This document shows, piece by piece, positions 52,624-62,416 of a DNA stretch of 64,000 bases. The stretch spans positions 1,427,501 through 1,491,500 of the forward strand of contig NZ_JACHIV010000001.1 of the NCBI RefSeq assembly GCF_014203325.1, written 5' to 3'. The notes under the pieces are model-generated. The model was not told the origin of the DNA and made no database searches. It worked only from the letters and a program-made list of their open reading frames with translations. The number at the start of each line of letters is the position of its first letter. The stretch's first letter is position 1. The DNA is from Saccharopolyspora gloriosae. Its GTDB lineage: Bacteria; Actinomycetota; Actinomycetes; Mycobacteriales; Pseudonocardiaceae. The translations under genes were made by a program, and so were the position numbers.

Positions 52624-53247
52624 GTGATCACTGAACAGGTCGGCGTGTCCGCCGTGTCCCACGTGTCCGCTCGCCCCGGTGGCCGGGTCGTCGTGAACTT
52701 CGACCAGCAGGGCTGGGCGCTGCGCAGGCAGCGGCGCGAGTGGGCGGACCACAAGCGTTCGATGATCTGGGTCGTCGTGATCACCTGGGTGCTGGCGGTG
52801 GCGATGGCACCATTCAAGGACACCATCGAACAGAACCCCACCGCGCGGCTGGTCGTCGCGATCATCGCCGCACCGATGCTGCTGATCCTGCTCGGGCTCG
52901 TGCTGTACGCGGTGCTGCGCGTGCTCGCCGAAGTCCTCGCGGTGGTGTTCACGATCGTCACCTTCGGCCACTTCCACCGGAACCCGCCCCGCTGGCTGCA
53001 GCGCCTGCGCCGCCGCGACCGCACGCGGCCCGCGGAGCCGGGCGCGCGGCCCGAGCCCGTCGCCGCGCACCGCTACGACTCCGTTGAGAGCGGCCAGGTG
53101 CTGCACCGCTTCCGCCGCACCGTCGTGGTGCTGCGCACGACCGACGGACGGACGCTGCGCTACCGCACCTGGGGCTTCGCCGGGCGCACCCGGCTGCTGG
53201 GCAACGCCTTCGCCGAACACCTCGGCGACCGCCTCCGCACTTCCTGA
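52624..53247 (+). CDS. Two-helix membrane protein of unknown function
   Basis: 207 residues from GTG 52624. A hydrophilic N-terminus (1-46) is followed by membrane helices MIWVVVITWVLAVAMAPF (about 47-64) and LVVAIIAAPMLLILLGLVLY (about 76-95), with a third hydrophobic stretch VLRVLAEVLAVVFTIVTFG. A basic linker and a compact C-terminal domain (YDSVESGQVLHRF to AFAEHL) follow. I do not recognise it. It converges on sigA. Confidence 0.72.
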   Translation: MITEQVGVSAVSHVSARPGGRVVVNFDQQGWALRRQRREWADHKRSMIWVVVITWVLAVAMAPFKDTIEQNPTARLVVAIIAAPMLLILLGLVLYAVLRVLAEVLAVVFTIVTFGHFHRNPPRWLQRLRRRDRTRPAEPGARPEPVAAHRYDSVESGQVLHRFRRTVVVLRTTDGRTLRYRTWGFAGRTRLLGNAFAEHLGDRLRTS

Positions 53248-53263
53248 CCCGCCCCCCGCACGA

Positions 53264-53298
53264 AGAAGGCCGGTGCCCCGACGGGGCACCGGCCTTCT
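53264..53298. terminator. Bidirectional terminator between the membrane-protein gene and sigA
   Basis: A perfect stem of about 16 bp (53264-53279 with 53283-53298) and a tiny loop lie in the 66-bp gap between the two stop codons. Confidence 0.85.
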
Positions 53299-53313
53299 GC
53301 TGCGTCCAGAGGC

Positions 53314-54723
53314 TCAGTCCAGGTAGTCGCGCAGCACCTGGGAGCGGGACGGGTGGCGCAGCTTCGACATCGTCTTCGACTCGATCTGCCGGATGCGCTC
53401 CCGCGTCACCCCGTAGACCTGGCCGATCTCGTCCAGCGTGCGCGGCTGGCCGTCGGTGAGGCCGAAGCGCAGCCGGACCACACCTGCCTCCCGCTCGGAC
53501 AGCGTCGCCAGCACCGACTGCAGCTGGTCCTGCAGCAGCGTGAACGACACGGCGTCGACCGCGACGACCGCCTCGGAGTCTTCGATGAAGTCGCCGAGCT
53601 GGCTGTCGCCCTCGTCGCCGATCGTCTGGTCCAGCGAGATGGGCTCCCGGGCGTACTGCTGGATCTCCAGCACCTTCTCCGGGGTGATGTCCATTTCCTT
53701 CGCGAGCTCTTCGGGCGTGGGCTCGCGGCCCAGGTCCTGCAGCAGCTCGCGCTGGATGCGACCCAGCTTGTTGATGACCTCGACCATGTGCACCGGGATG
53801 CGGATGGTGCGCGCCTGGTCGGCCATCGCGCGGGTGATCGCCTGCCGGATCCACCACGTCGCGTAGGTGGAGAACTTGTAACCCTTGGTGTAGTCGAACT
53901 TCTCCACCGCGCGGATCAGACCGAGGTTGCCCTCCTGGATCAGGTCCAGGAACGCCATGCCGCGGCCCGTGTAGCGCTTGGCGAGGCTGACCACCAGTCG
54001 CAGGTTCGCTTCCAGCAGGTGGTTCTTGGCCCGCTCACCGTCCCGGACGATCCAGCGCAGGTCGCGCTTCATCTGGAAGGTCAGCTTCTCGTCGGCCTCT
54101 TCGGCCTGGCGCAACCGCTCCGCGCCGTAGAGGCCGGCCTCGATGCGCTTGGCGAGCTCGACCTCCTCCTCGGCGTTGAGCAGCGCCACCTTGCCGATCT
54201 GCTTGAGGTAGGCGCGCACCGAGTCGGCGGAAGCGGTGAGCTCGGCGTCCTTGCGGGCCTGCCGCAGCGCCTCGGACTCCTCCTCGTCCCAGACGAAGTC
54301 GGAGTCGGTCTTGCCGTCCTCGTCCTCGGGGACGGTCGGCTCCTCCGGGATCTCCACTTCGACTTCGGCGAGGTCGCCGACGTCGGGCGACGTCAGGTCG
54401 GTCTCGATCGGTTCGTCGATCTCCATGCCCTCGCCGGACTTGGCCGCGTTCTTCGCGGAACCGGCCTTGCCCGCCGCCGACTTGGCCGGAGCGGCCTTGG
54501 TGCCCTTCTTGGCCGCCGCCGGCTTGGCGGCGGTCTTGCGGCCCGCCGGCTTGGCGCCTGTCGCGGACTTGGCCTTCGCCGCGCCGGTACCGGCCTGGCC
54601 GGTCTCCTCCTGCGCGGACGCCTCGGTCTGGGACTGGGATGCGGACTGGGCCGACGAAGACTGGCCACCGCCGGCGGTTGCAGCGGAGCTGGAGCGTCGG
54701 GTTGCGGTTTCTGCGGCTGCCAC
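53314..54723 (-). CDS. sigA: Principal sigma factor SigA/HrdB
   Basis: The housekeeping sigma-70 factor, 469 residues. The first 110 are low-complexity Ala/Ser/Lys with repeated KPA/AAK motifs, then an acidic stretch (about 110-160), region 1.2 ([18 protein letters not shown]), region 2 ([36 protein letters not shown]), region 3 and region 4 ([20 protein letters not shown]) ending LRDYLD. GTG at 54723 with AAAGGG 6 bases upstream. A longer frame exists upstream but is not sigma-like. Confidence 0.96.
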   Translation of the reverse strand: MAAAETATRRSSSAATAGGGQSSSAQSASQSQTEASAQEETGQAGTGAAKAKSATGAKPAGRKTAAKPAAAKKGTKAAPAKSAAGKAGSAKNAAKSGEGMEIDEPIETDLTSPDVGDLAEVEVEIPEEPTVPEDEDGKTDSDFVWDEEESEALRQARKDAELTASADSVRAYLKQIGKVALLNAEEEVELAKRIEAGLYGAERLRQAEEADEKLTFQMKRDLRWIVRDGERAKNHLLEANLRLVVSLAKRYTGRGMAFLDLIQEGNLGLIRAVEKFDYTKGYKFSTYATWWIRQAITRAMADQARTIRIPVHMVEVINKLGRIQRELLQDLGREPTPEELAKEMDITPEKVLEIQQYAREPISLDQTIGDEGDSQLGDFIEDSEAVVAVDAVSFTLLQDQLQSVLATLSEREAGVVRLRFGLTDGQPRTLDEIGQVYGVTRERIRQIESKTMSKLRHPSRSQVLRDYLD

Positions 54724-55028
54724 GTACGCCCTTTCGCGACGGTCGATCAGGGCAGGCCGGAGGGCGCGAAACCTCGGCCGCCAGAGGTCGGGGACGACCC
54801 ACCTTCCAGAACTTCCGAAGCGGACTTGGAGCCGGCTGAACGCCTGCTCGGCGCCGGGCCGGAGGTCCCGGATGAGGTCGGTCGTGTTCCATTGTAACCG
54901 CGTCGGTGGAGTGCGGTTCCGCTGCAAGGCCGAGATCGGTCCCATCGCAGCGCAACGCGGTCCTGTGCGGGTCACTCGGATGGCGTACCGGGGAAACGTC
55001 GGCGACATCGCCCCGGCAACCGTGAAGA
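54724..55028 (-). other. sigA leader and promoter region
   Basis: 305 bp between ppgK and sigA without a gene. A candidate promoter lies at 54891-54920, leaving a leader of about 160 bases. No clear terminator for ppgK was seen. Confidence 0.5.
54891..54920 (-). promoter_or_regulatory. sigA: Candidate sigA promoter with ECF-type and sigma-70-type elements
   Basis: On the minus strand TACAAT (54891-54896) is a good -10. Overlapping it, GGAAC (54916-54920) and GTT (54896-54898) are 17 bp apart, one short of the SigR/SigH-type GGAAY-N18-GTT. Streptomyces hrdB has a SigR-dependent promoter, which makes this plausible. Confidence 0.45.
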
Positions 55029-55790
<762 letters not shown>

Positions 55791-55877
55791 GCCCGATCCT
55801 TCCTATTCGATTCAGAACGAGGTGTGCAGACCTTAACCGCGCTGTGCTGCGATGTGAACGTGGGACTGACAGCTGAC

Positions 55878-56684
55878 ATGGACAACGAAACCCTCCGAAC
55901 CGTCGCGGTGCAGGTCGCGGGCGAGGCGGCCGAACTGGCGCGCACGATTCGTGACGAATCGGTGACCGGCGGTGCCGTGGGAACGAAGAGCAGCGAGACC
56001 GACGTCGTCACCGCCGCCGACCGCGCGGCGGAGCGGCTCGTGCGCGACCGGCTCGCCGATTTGCGGCCCGGCGAGTCGGTGCTGGGCGAGGAAGAAGGCG
56101 GCGCGGCGGCGCTGGAAGGACTCCGCTGGGTCGTCGACCCGATCGACGGCACGGTCAACTACCTCTACGGCTACCCCTGGTACGCGGTGTCGCTGGCCGC
56201 GCAGGTCGACGGGAGGTCGATCGCCGGAGCGGTCGTCGAGCCCGTCTCCGGCCGCGTGTGGAGCGCCGCAGCGGGCGGCGGGGCGTTCTGCGACGGCGAG
56301 CCGCTGCGCGTGTCGGGCGCCGAGCGCCTCGACCTGGCTCTGGTCGGCACCGGGTTCGCCTACGACGTGGATCGCAGGCGCGCGCAGGCGTCGGCGACCG
56401 GACGGCTGCTGGGGCAGGTGCGCGACATCCGCCGTTCCGGCGCCGCCTCGCTGGACCTGTGCGCGGTCGCGGCCGGCTGGCTCGACGCCTACTACGAGGT
56501 CGGGCTCAAGCGGTGGGACTGGGCGGCGGGAGCGCTCGTCGCCCAGGAAGCGGGAGCGCACCTGCGGCTCCCGGCGGCCGGGACGGCCGACGGGCTCGGT
56601 GACGAGGCCATGGTGTGCGCGACGCCGGGCATCGCGGACTCCCTCGGCGAGGCGCTGCGCGCCGCCGGAGCGGGCGAGGTCTGA
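55878..56684 (+). CDS. suhB: Inositol-1-monophosphatase
   Basis: Mg-dependent phosphatase releasing myo-inositol for phosphatidylinositol and mycothiol-type metabolites. 268 residues: metal-binding GEEEGG (about 69-74), WVVDPIDGTVNYLYGYPW (about 85-102) and the C-terminal WDWAAGALVAQEAGA. ATG at 55878; an in-frame GTG at 55860 is possible, and neither has a strong ribosome site, so a leaderless transcript may be used. Confidence 0.93.
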   Translation: MDNETLRTVAVQVAGEAAELARTIRDESVTGGAVGTKSSETDVVTAADRAAERLVRDRLADLRPGESVLGEEEGGAAALEGLRWVVDPIDGTVNYLYGYPWYAVSLAAQVDGRSIAGAVVEPVSGRVWSAAAGGGAFCDGEPLRVSGAERLDLALVGTGFAYDVDRRRAQASATGRLLGQVRDIRRSGAASLDLCAVAAGWLDAYYEVGLKRWDWAAGALVAQEAGAHLRLPAAGTADGLGDEAMVCATPGIADSLGEALRAAGAGEV

Positions 56685-56692
56685 CGCACGAC

Positions 56693-56733
56693 GATGCCCG
56701 CCCCGCCGTTGCGGACGGCGGGGCGGGCATCGA
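56693..56733. terminator. Bidirectional terminator between suhB and cei
   Basis: A perfect 18-bp stem (56693-56710 with 56716-56733) with loop TGCGG starts 8 bp after the suhB stop. Confidence 0.85.
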
Positions 56734-56781
56734 TGCGTTCAGCGGCTCGGCGAACGTCGAATTCGCCGGATCGGGCGAAGC

Positions 56782-57486
56782 TCAGCAGGCCACGTCGCGG
56801 GCGGCCGTGAGCAGTTCCTCATCGACCTGCGGCGGCCGGACCTCTTGCTCGGCACCGCCCTGCGGGACCCAGTTCTTGAGCTCCTGGAGGATCTGGCGGG
56901 CCTCCGGCTTGCTCTTGATGTCCTTGAAGTCCGACCCCAGCGCCAGGTCCAGCGAGGAGCCGGTGCGGTCGTCGCGCACCAGCTGGGCGCACGGCACCAT
57001 CAGGCTCAGCGTGCGGGCCTGGCTCGCCCCGGCACCGCCGAAGCGGATCTGGCCGTGGCAGTTGAGGTCGTAGTTCGGGTAGACCGGGTCGTTGTCCGGT
57101 TCACCGCCGGGAGCGAAACCGATGTTCGTCAGCTCCTGGCTGATCAGGCCCGCCTGGTTGGCCTCGCCGTTGCCGTTGAGCACGCGCACCCGCACGTCCC
57201 GCGCGGGGACCGGAGTGGTGCGGTCCAGCGCGTTCCGGCTCAGCATCTGCCCCAGCGCGGCCGGCTGCTCCGGCTGCGGCTCGGCCGTGGGTTCCGGGGC
57301 GGCGGTCGGCGCGCCCGGGAGGGTGCACCGGGTCGCGGTCTCGATGTCCTCGGTGGTCTCGAAGACCCGTGTCCACACGAACCCGGACAGGACGACCAGC
57401 AGCCCCAGCACCAGCAGAGCGGGCAGCGGTCGACGTCGCCGGTATCGAGGGCCCTGGCGGCCCCAGCGTGAAGTCGCGGCTGACAC
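56782..57486 (-). CDS. cei: Envelope integrity protein Cei
   Basis: 234 residues: a basic N-terminus (RRRRP), one membrane helix (LPALLVLGLLVVLSGFVWT, about 21-39), a proline/glutamate linker and an extracytoplasmic LytR_C-type domain (DVRVRVLNGNGEANQAGLIS). Three cysteines (RCTL, NCHG, PCAQ) may form disulphides. Place and topology match Rv2700 (Cei) of M. tuberculosis, needed for envelope integrity. GTG start at 57486. Confidence 0.9.
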   Translation of the reverse strand: MSAATSRWGRQGPRYRRRRPLPALLVLGLLVVLSGFVWTRVFETTEDIETATRCTLPGAPTAAPEPTAEPQPEQPAALGQMLSRNALDRTTPVPARDVRVRVLNGNGEANQAGLISQELTNIGFAPGGEPDNDPVYPNYDLNCHGQIRFGGAGASQARTLSLMVPCAQLVRDDRTGSSLDLALGSDFKDIKSKPEARQILQELKNWVPQGGAEQEVRPPQVDEELLTAARDVAC

Positions 57487-57869
57487 GTCCTGCCACTCTC
57501 CCTTGCCGTCATCGGATCGGACGTTGCGCGATCAGCCTAGGCGCTCGTGGTTGGTTCCGCGTCGCCGGACGGGCCGTCGTGTCGCACTCGTTGCGTCTGC
57601 TGAAGCAGACGTCCGGGTGATCTTGTTGGATGCTCTGGTGCAGTGCACACCACACAAATGGGTGACCTCATGCGTCCGCCGTTCCTGGATGGGCTACCCT
57701 CTCGGCGCCTCGGGCAGTGACGGGGAGCGAGAGACGCTCGTTTCGGGGGAACTTGGGGCGCAGCAAGGCGAGATCACCGTCACGCAAGCCCTCGGGCACA
57801 AATGAGAGCCCTGGAACGTTTACCAGCGGCACACCATTGCAGTCTCCACTATCGCAGGGGTGAATCACG
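57487..57869. other. Divergent intergenic region cei / DUF4193
   Basis: 383 bp without a gene. An interrupted palindrome TGGTG-N7-CACCA (57636-57652) could be an operator. GGCTACCCT (57693-57701) resembles a -10 for the DUF4193 gene, but without a clear -35. Confidence 0.45.
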
Positions 57870-58172
57870 ATGGCGACCGACTACGACGCTCCGCGCCGCA
57901 GCGAGTCCGAGGAAATGACGGAAGACTCGTTGGAGGAGCTCAAGGCGCGGCGCAATGAAGCGCAATCCGGTGTCGTCGACACCGATGAATCGGAGATCGC
58001 GGAGAACTTCGAGTTGCCGGGAGCCGATCTGTCCGGGGAGGAGATGACCGTCAAGGTCCTGCCGAAGCAGGCCGACGAGTTCACCTGCTCCAGCTGCTTC
58101 CTGGTGCACCACCGGAGCAGGCTCGCGGAGGAGCGCAACGGCGGTCTGATCTGCCGCGACTGCGCGCTCTGA
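57870..58172 (+). CDS. DUF4193 zinc-ribbon-like protein (Rv2699c-like)
   Basis: 100 residues. The acidic N-terminal two thirds (MATDYDAPRRSESEEMTEDS, LEELKARRNEAQ) is followed by a C-terminal CSSC and CRDC pair that should bind zinc. DUF4193 is very strongly conserved in actinobacteria; its function is not known to me. Strong coding signal and an intrinsic terminator downstream suggest high expression. Confidence 0.92.
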   Translation: MATDYDAPRRSESEEMTEDSLEELKARRNEAQSGVVDTDESEIAENFELPGADLSGEEMTVKVLPKQADEFTCSSCFLVHHRSRLAEERNGGLICRDCAL

Positions 58173-58585
58173 GCAGTTCCGGACGGGGTCCGCGGGCGGG
58201 GTGGCCTGCGGTGACGTCCGGCCGGGGTCCGGTGGCGGGGTCGACCTGGAGGGGCGGTCCTGATGGCCGGACCGGCCGGTTCGGGCGTCCGAGCCCGCTG
58301 CGGCTCGGAGGCACTCCGGCCGGTGGGTGACCGGCTTGGCGTCGCGGGGGATCGGCCGCGGCGAATCGAGCGGCGACCGGCAGGCGCACCAATCGAACAC
58401 GGACCTGGGCACACGCGGTGGTCGTGCGCCCAGGTTTGTTGTTTCCCGATCGGGGAAACCGTCGTTGCCCGATCGTCCCGCGGTGGTCCGTGAATCCCGA
58501 TGCGGCGCGAGCCGCGTTCCACTCGGATCGCGCCGGACGATCCGGCATCAGGGCGAATGGCACCACTCGGCGGGACGAGTGCGCC
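58173..58585. other. Intergenic region between DUF4193 and DUF3093
   Basis: 413 bp between convergent genes. It holds one clear intrinsic terminator (58404-58444) and otherwise only arginine-rich shadow frames. Confidence 0.5.
58404..58444 (+). terminator. Rho-independent terminator with T-tract
   Basis: Stem of 7 + 4 bp with one mismatch (58404-58415 with 58423-58434) followed by TTTGTTGTTT (58435-58444). It is the only classical U-tract terminator noticed in the window, about 230 bp after the DUF4193 stop. Confidence 0.7.
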
Positions 58586-59089
58586 TCACCGCCGCAATGC
58601 CGCCGCCAATTGCTCCGGACGGCGGGTGCTCACCACCCAATAGGGCGTCGGATCGTCCTCGTCGTCGAGCCAGACGCGCACCGAGGTCGGTGCCCACGGC
58701 CGGTGCACCACGAACGCGGCCGGGTCCAGGTCGGGGCCCAGCGCCGTGCGCTTCTCCTCGGCGGGGACGACCTCGACGTCCTCGATGAACCGCAGCGGCA
58801 GGTGGGCGTCGCCCACCCACAGCTCGCCGCCGGTGATCTCGATCTTCGTGCGGCCGAGCCACAGCGGTACCGCCACCGCGATCGGCAGCAGCAGCACGTA
58901 CGGCAGCCAGGCGCGGATGCCGGGGTAACCCATGTGCACCTCGGCGGCCAGCAGGATCGCCATGACCAGCGGTAGCGGCCAGGTCCACCAGGACGCGAAC
59001 AAGCGCTCCCGGTAGACCGCGGGCTCGCTCTCGTTCCCCTGACCGGGGGTGTCCGCGGCTGGGCTGGTTGCTTCTGCGCTCTCCGACAC
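58586..59089 (-). CDS. DUF3093 membrane protein (Rv2698-like)
   Basis: 167 residues: an acidic, disordered N-terminus, [14 protein letters not shown], two membrane helices ([16 protein letters not shown] and [19 protein letters not shown]) and a PH-like C-terminal domain ([32 protein letters not shown]). Function unknown. GTG at 59089; it diverges from dut with only 24 bp between start codons. Confidence 0.88.
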   Translation of the reverse strand: MSESAEATSPAADTPGQGNESEPAVYRERLFASWWTWPLPLVMAILLAAEVHMGYPGIRAWLPYVLLLPIAVAVPLWLGRTKIEITGGELWVGDAHLPLRFIEDVEVVPAEEKRTALGPDLDPAAFVVHRPWAPTSVRVWLDDEDDPTPYWVVSTRRPEQLAAALRR

Positions 59090-59099
59090 GCCTCCAGGG

Positions 59100-59105
59100 T
59101 AGTCT
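59100..59105 (+). promoter_or_regulatory. dut: Possible -10 of a leaderless dut transcript
   Basis: TAGTCT lies 9 bases before the dut GTG. With so little space, dut is probably transcribed without a leader; the -35 would lie inside the DUF3093 coding region and is not evident. Confidence 0.35.
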
Positions 59106-59113
59106 CGCCGCCC

Positions 59114-59608
59114 GTGCCGAACGTGAAGGTCCTGTTGACCCGTCTCGACCCCGACGTACCGATCCCGTCCTACGCCCGGCCCGGTGATGCCGGCGCCGAT
59201 CTGGTGACGACCAGCGACCTGGTGCTGCGGCCCGGCGAGCGAGCGCTCGTCGGTACCGGCGTCTCGCTGGCGTTACCGGAGGGCTACGCCGGTTTCGTGC
59301 ACCCGCGTTCCGGGCTGGCCGCGCGAGCGGGGCTGGGGGTGGTGAACGCTCCCGGCACCGTCGATTCGGGGTACCGGGGTGAGATCAAGGTCTGCTTGAT
59401 CAATCATGATCGTGCTGAGACCTTGTCGTTGCGACGCGGTGACCGCATCGCGCAGCTGGTCGTGCAACGCGTGGAGAGCGCGGTGTTCGAGGAGGTCGAG
59501 CGGTTGCCCGACTCGCAGCGGGGGACCGGTGGTCATGGATCCACCGGCGGGCACGAGGTGCTGACGGGGCCGGCGTCCGCCGGGGCCGATCACAGGACGG
59601 AGGTCTGA
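59114..59608 (+). CDS. dut: Deoxyuridine 5'-triphosphate nucleotidohydrolase (dUTPase)
   Basis: Hydrolyses dUTP to dUMP, keeping uracil out of DNA. 164 residues with all five trimeric dUTPase motifs: [40 protein letters not shown] and [10 protein letters not shown]. The last motif closes over the active site. GTG start at 59114. Followed after 4 bp by the DUF3710 gene. Confidence 0.96.
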   Translation: MPNVKVLLTRLDPDVPIPSYARPGDAGADLVTTSDLVLRPGERALVGTGVSLALPEGYAGFVHPRSGLAARAGLGVVNAPGTVDSGYRGEIKVCLINHDRAETLSLRRGDRIAQLVVQRVESAVFEEVERLPDSQRGTGGHGSTGGHEVLTGPASAGADHRTEV

Positions 59609-59612
59609 GGGG

Positions 59613-60260
59613 ATGTTCGGATTGGGCCGTCGCGGGCGAGGCTCGCGGCAGGACGAGGCCGGGCCGTCCGAGAACGCGGACGTGGCCGGGGCCGCCACCG
59701 GGGACGAGTCCGGGCTGGGGCCGTACGACCTCAGCGAGCTTCCCGAGGGCGACGACGTGGAGCGGCTCGACCTGGGCTCGGTGCGCCTGCCGATCCCGGA
59801 GGGCAGCCAGCTGCAGGTCGAGGTGGACCCGGCGGGGCCGGTGCGCGCCGTGCACCTGGTGACGCAGGTGGGCCGGTTGACCATCAGCGCGTTCGCCGCC
59901 CCGCGCAGTGCCGAGCTGTGGCCCGAGGTGCGCAACGAGCTGGCGGAGCAGCTGCGCCGGGACGGCGCCAAGGTCGGCCAGCAGGACGGCGAGTGGGGCC
60001 CGGAACTGGTCGCCGACTCGCCGCGGGCGGCGCTGCGGTTCGTCGGCATCGACGGTCCGCGCTGGATGGTCCGAGGGGTCGCGGCGGGGCCGGGGGAGAC
60101 CGCCGAGGCGTGCTCCAAGCTGCTGTACACCGTGCTGGACGACACCGTCGTGGTGCGCGGTGACGATCCGCTGCCGGTGCGCACGCCGCTGCCGATCGAG
60201 TTGCCGGAGTCCATCGCGCGGCACATCCAGCAGTCGCAGAACGGTGAGCAGCAGGCCTAG
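59613..60260 (+). CDS. DUF3710 protein (Rv2696c-like)
   Basis: 215 residues. Acidic, variable first 40 residues, then LGPYDLSELPEGDDVERLDL, the strongly conserved RLPIPEGSQLQVEVD and FVGIDGPRWMVRGVAAGPGE. No membrane segment. It lies 4 bp after dut with a GAGGGG site, so the two are surely in one operon. Function unknown. Confidence 0.9.
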   Translation: MFGLGRRGRGSRQDEAGPSENADVAGAATGDESGLGPYDLSELPEGDDVERLDLGSVRLPIPEGSQLQVEVDPAGPVRAVHLVTQVGRLTISAFAAPRSAELWPEVRNELAEQLRRDGAKVGQQDGEWGPELVADSPRAALRFVGIDGPRWMVRGVAAGPGETAEACSKLLYTVLDDTVVVRGDDPLPVRTPLPIELPESIARHIQQSQNGEQQA

Positions 60261-60523
60261 CGGCCGCCGCCGTCGCCGTTCCGGGGCGGTCCTGCCGCGC
60301 GTTGCGGGCGCCGCAGGACACCCCCGGACGTGCCAGGATGACCTGATCGTGTGATCAAGTTCGAATTGCCGCCAGGATGGCGACGTGCCGCTGAGCACGG
60401 GCTACGCTGGTGTCCGGAGCGCGCAGCAGTGCCCCGAGAAGTCACCGGAGAACCCGGCGGCCGCCGCCTCTGGGCGGTTTCCGCCGATCGTGTTCGATCC
60501 CAGGCGTACGTGGAGCGCTAGCG

Positions 60524-60901
60524 ATGAGCAACACCGGGGGCGGCTACTGGCGCCGCCTCATGCGTCGTCTGACCAGCGATGTCGCCGAGCTCGACGCCGA
60601 CGACCTCTCCGAACGCTCGCAGGCGAGCGGGGCGCAGCGGGCCTGCGACTGCCGGTGCGGCCAGGAGGCCGTGGTGCTCGGCAGGCTGCGCAGCGTCGAC
60701 ATGTCGCCGACGAACTCCGCTCCGACGTTGGAAGCAGAACTGTTCGACGGCACCGAGGGCGTCACCCTCGTGTGGCTCGGCCGGCGCCGGATCACCGGCA
60801 TCGAACCGGGCCGCACCATCAAGGCCCGCGGCAGGATCGCGGTCCGGGACGGCTGCAAAGTGCTGTACAACCCCTACTACGAGTTGCAGAACACCGCATG
60901 A
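60524..60901 (+). CDS. OB-fold nucleic-acid-binding protein (Rv2694c-like)
   Basis: 125 residues with an OB-fold core (AVVLGRLRSVDMSP, AELFDGTEGVTLVWLGRR, IKARGRIAVRDGCKVLYNP), similar to the small OB proteins found beside dut/DUF3159 in actinobacteria. ATG at 60524 with GGAGCG 8 bases upstream. It overlaps the next gene (ATGA at 60898-60901). A DNA- or RNA-binding role is inferred from the fold only. Confidence 0.88.
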   Translation: MSNTGGGYWRRLMRRLTSDVAELDADDLSERSQASGAQRACDCRCGQEAVVLGRLRSVDMSPTNSAPTLEAELFDGTEGVTLVWLGRRRITGIEPGRTIKARGRIAVRDGCKVLYNPYYELQNTA

Positions 60902-61722
60902 GCGAACGCGACACACCGGCCCCCGACCAGGGCCCCGGCTCGGCTTCGCCGAGCACCGGGCCCGCGGGCTCGCCGGGACGGGCACCGACCGACGGCGAGG
61001 CCGCTCCGGCGGCCGAGCAGACCCTGCTGGAGCAGATGGGCGGTGTCTCCGGGCTGGCCTATTCGGCCGTGCCGATCGTGGTCTTCGTCGTGGTCAACGC
61101 GTTGACCGGGCTGATGCCCGCGATCTGGGCCGCCGTCGGGCTGGCGGTGGCCATCGCGGTGTGGCGGCTGGTGCGCAAGGAACCGCTGCAGCCCGCGATC
61201 TCCGGGGTGCTCGGGGTGGCGGTGTGCTCGTTCATCGCCTACCGCTCCGGTGACGCGAAGGGCTTCTTCCTGCTGGGCATCTGGACGAGCCTGGTGTACG
61301 GCGGCGCGTTCCTGCTGTCGGTGCTGGTGCGCTGGCCGCTGGTCGGCGTGGCCTGGTCCGCGCTGAACTCGCTGGGCATGGGGTGGCGCAAGCACCGCGC
61401 GGCCCTGCGCGCGTACGACCTGGCGACGCTGGCGTGGGTCGTGGTGTTCGCCGCGAAGTACGTCGTGCAGCAGTGGCTGTACAACGCGGACCAGACCGGC
61501 TGGCTGGCGTTCGCCCGCATCGCCATGGGGTATCCGCTGACGGCGCTGGCGTTGATCGTGACGGTCTGGGCGGTCCGCCGAGCTTCGAAGATCTCGCAGG
61601 AGGCCGCGGACCGGGAGCTCGCCGAGCAGGAGGCGGCCGACCGCGCGGCCTACGCCCGCCACTCCGGCCTCCCGGAGCAGGCGGCGGGGGAACCGGAGCG
61701 TCCAGGACCCGCCACCGGCTGA
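60898..61722 (+). CDS. DUF3159 membrane protein (Rv2693c-like)
   Basis: 274 residues: a 60-residue disordered start, then six membrane helices (for example AVPIVVFVVVNALTGLMPAI, AISGVLGVAVCSFIAYRSGD, GAFLLSVLVRWPLVGVAW and YPLTALALIVTVWAV) and a charged tail. Translationally coupled to the OB-fold gene by a 4-bp overlap. Function unknown. Confidence 0.9.
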   Translation: MSERDTPAPDQGPGSASPSTGPAGSPGRAPTDGEAAPAAEQTLLEQMGGVSGLAYSAVPIVVFVVVNALTGLMPAIWAAVGLAVAIAVWRLVRKEPLQPAISGVLGVAVCSFIAYRSGDAKGFFLLGIWTSLVYGGAFLLSVLVRWPLVGVAWSALNSLGMGWRKHRAALRAYDLATLAWVVVFAAKYVVQQWLYNADQTGWLAFARIAMGYPLTALALIVTVWAVRRASKISQEAADRELAEQEAADRAAYARHSGLPEQAAGEPERPGPATG

Positions 61723-61728
61723 AATCCG

Positions 61729-61758
61729 GACCGGAGCTCGCGGGTGCGGGCTCCGGTC
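61729..61758. terminator. Hairpin between DUF3159 and ceoC
   Basis: A perfect 9-bp stem (61729-61737 with 61750-61758) with a 12-base loop touches the ceoC stop codon in a 34-bp convergent gap. Confidence 0.55.
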
Positions 61759-62416
61759 AGCGGCCGTGGACGACTTCGCGGATCCGCTGCTCCATCTCCG
61801 CGGCGGCGACGAACAGCATCTCGTCGCCCGCTTCCACCGGGTCGTCCGGCTGCGGCACGATGACCCGCCCGCCGCGCAGGATCGTCACCAGCGCCGCGTC
61901 CGGCGGCAGCTCGAGGTCCCGGACCCGGTGACCGGCCAGCGGTGTGTCCGGCGGGAGCGTGATCTCGACCAGGTTCGCCTGGCCCTGGCGCAGCGTCATC
62001 AGCCGCACCAGATCGCCGACGTTGACGGCCTCCTCGACCATCGCGGCCAGCATCCGCGGCGTGGACACCGCCACGTCGACGCCCCAGGCGTCGGTGAACA
62101 GCCATTCGTTGCGCGGGTCGTTGACCCTGGCCACCACGCGCCGCACCGCGAACTCGGTCTTGGCCAGCAGCGCCACCACCAGGTTGACCTTGTCGTCGCC
62201 GGTGGCCGCGATGACCACGTCGCAGGACTGCAACCCGGCCTCTTCCAGCGAGGCGAGCTCGCAGGCGTCGGCGAGGACCCACTCGATGCCGGGAATGCTC
62301 TTCGGCCGGTAGTTCTCGGTGCTGCGCTCGATGAGCATGACCTCGTGGCCCCCGTCGAGCAGTTCGCTGGCGATGGAGTGGCCGACGGCTCCGGCGCCGG
62401 CGATCGCGATGCGCAT
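61757..62416 (-). CDS. ceoC: TrkA-type potassium transport regulator
   Basis: 219 residues: RCK_N domain with NAD-binding GAGAVGHSIASEL (about 7-19), DACELASLEEAG and AATGDDKVNLVVALLAK, then an RCK_C domain (about 135-215, VEITLPPDTPLAGHRVRDLE). Starts one base into the stop of its partner (TGATG at 62414-62418), so they are co-translated. The two RCK proteins presumably assemble as a ring on a Trk/Ktr-type channel; no channel gene is in the window. Confidence 0.92.
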   Translation of the reverse strand: MRIAIAGAGAVGHSIASELLDGGHEVMLIERSTENYRPKSIPGIEWVLADACELASLEEAGLQSCDVVIAATGDDKVNLVVALLAKTEFAVRRVVARVNDPRNEWLFTDAWGVDVAVSTPRMLAAMVEEAVNVGDLVRLMTLRQGQANLVEITLPPDTPLAGHRVRDLELPPDAALVTILRGGRVIVPQPDDPVEAGDEMLFVAAAEMEQRIREVVHGR

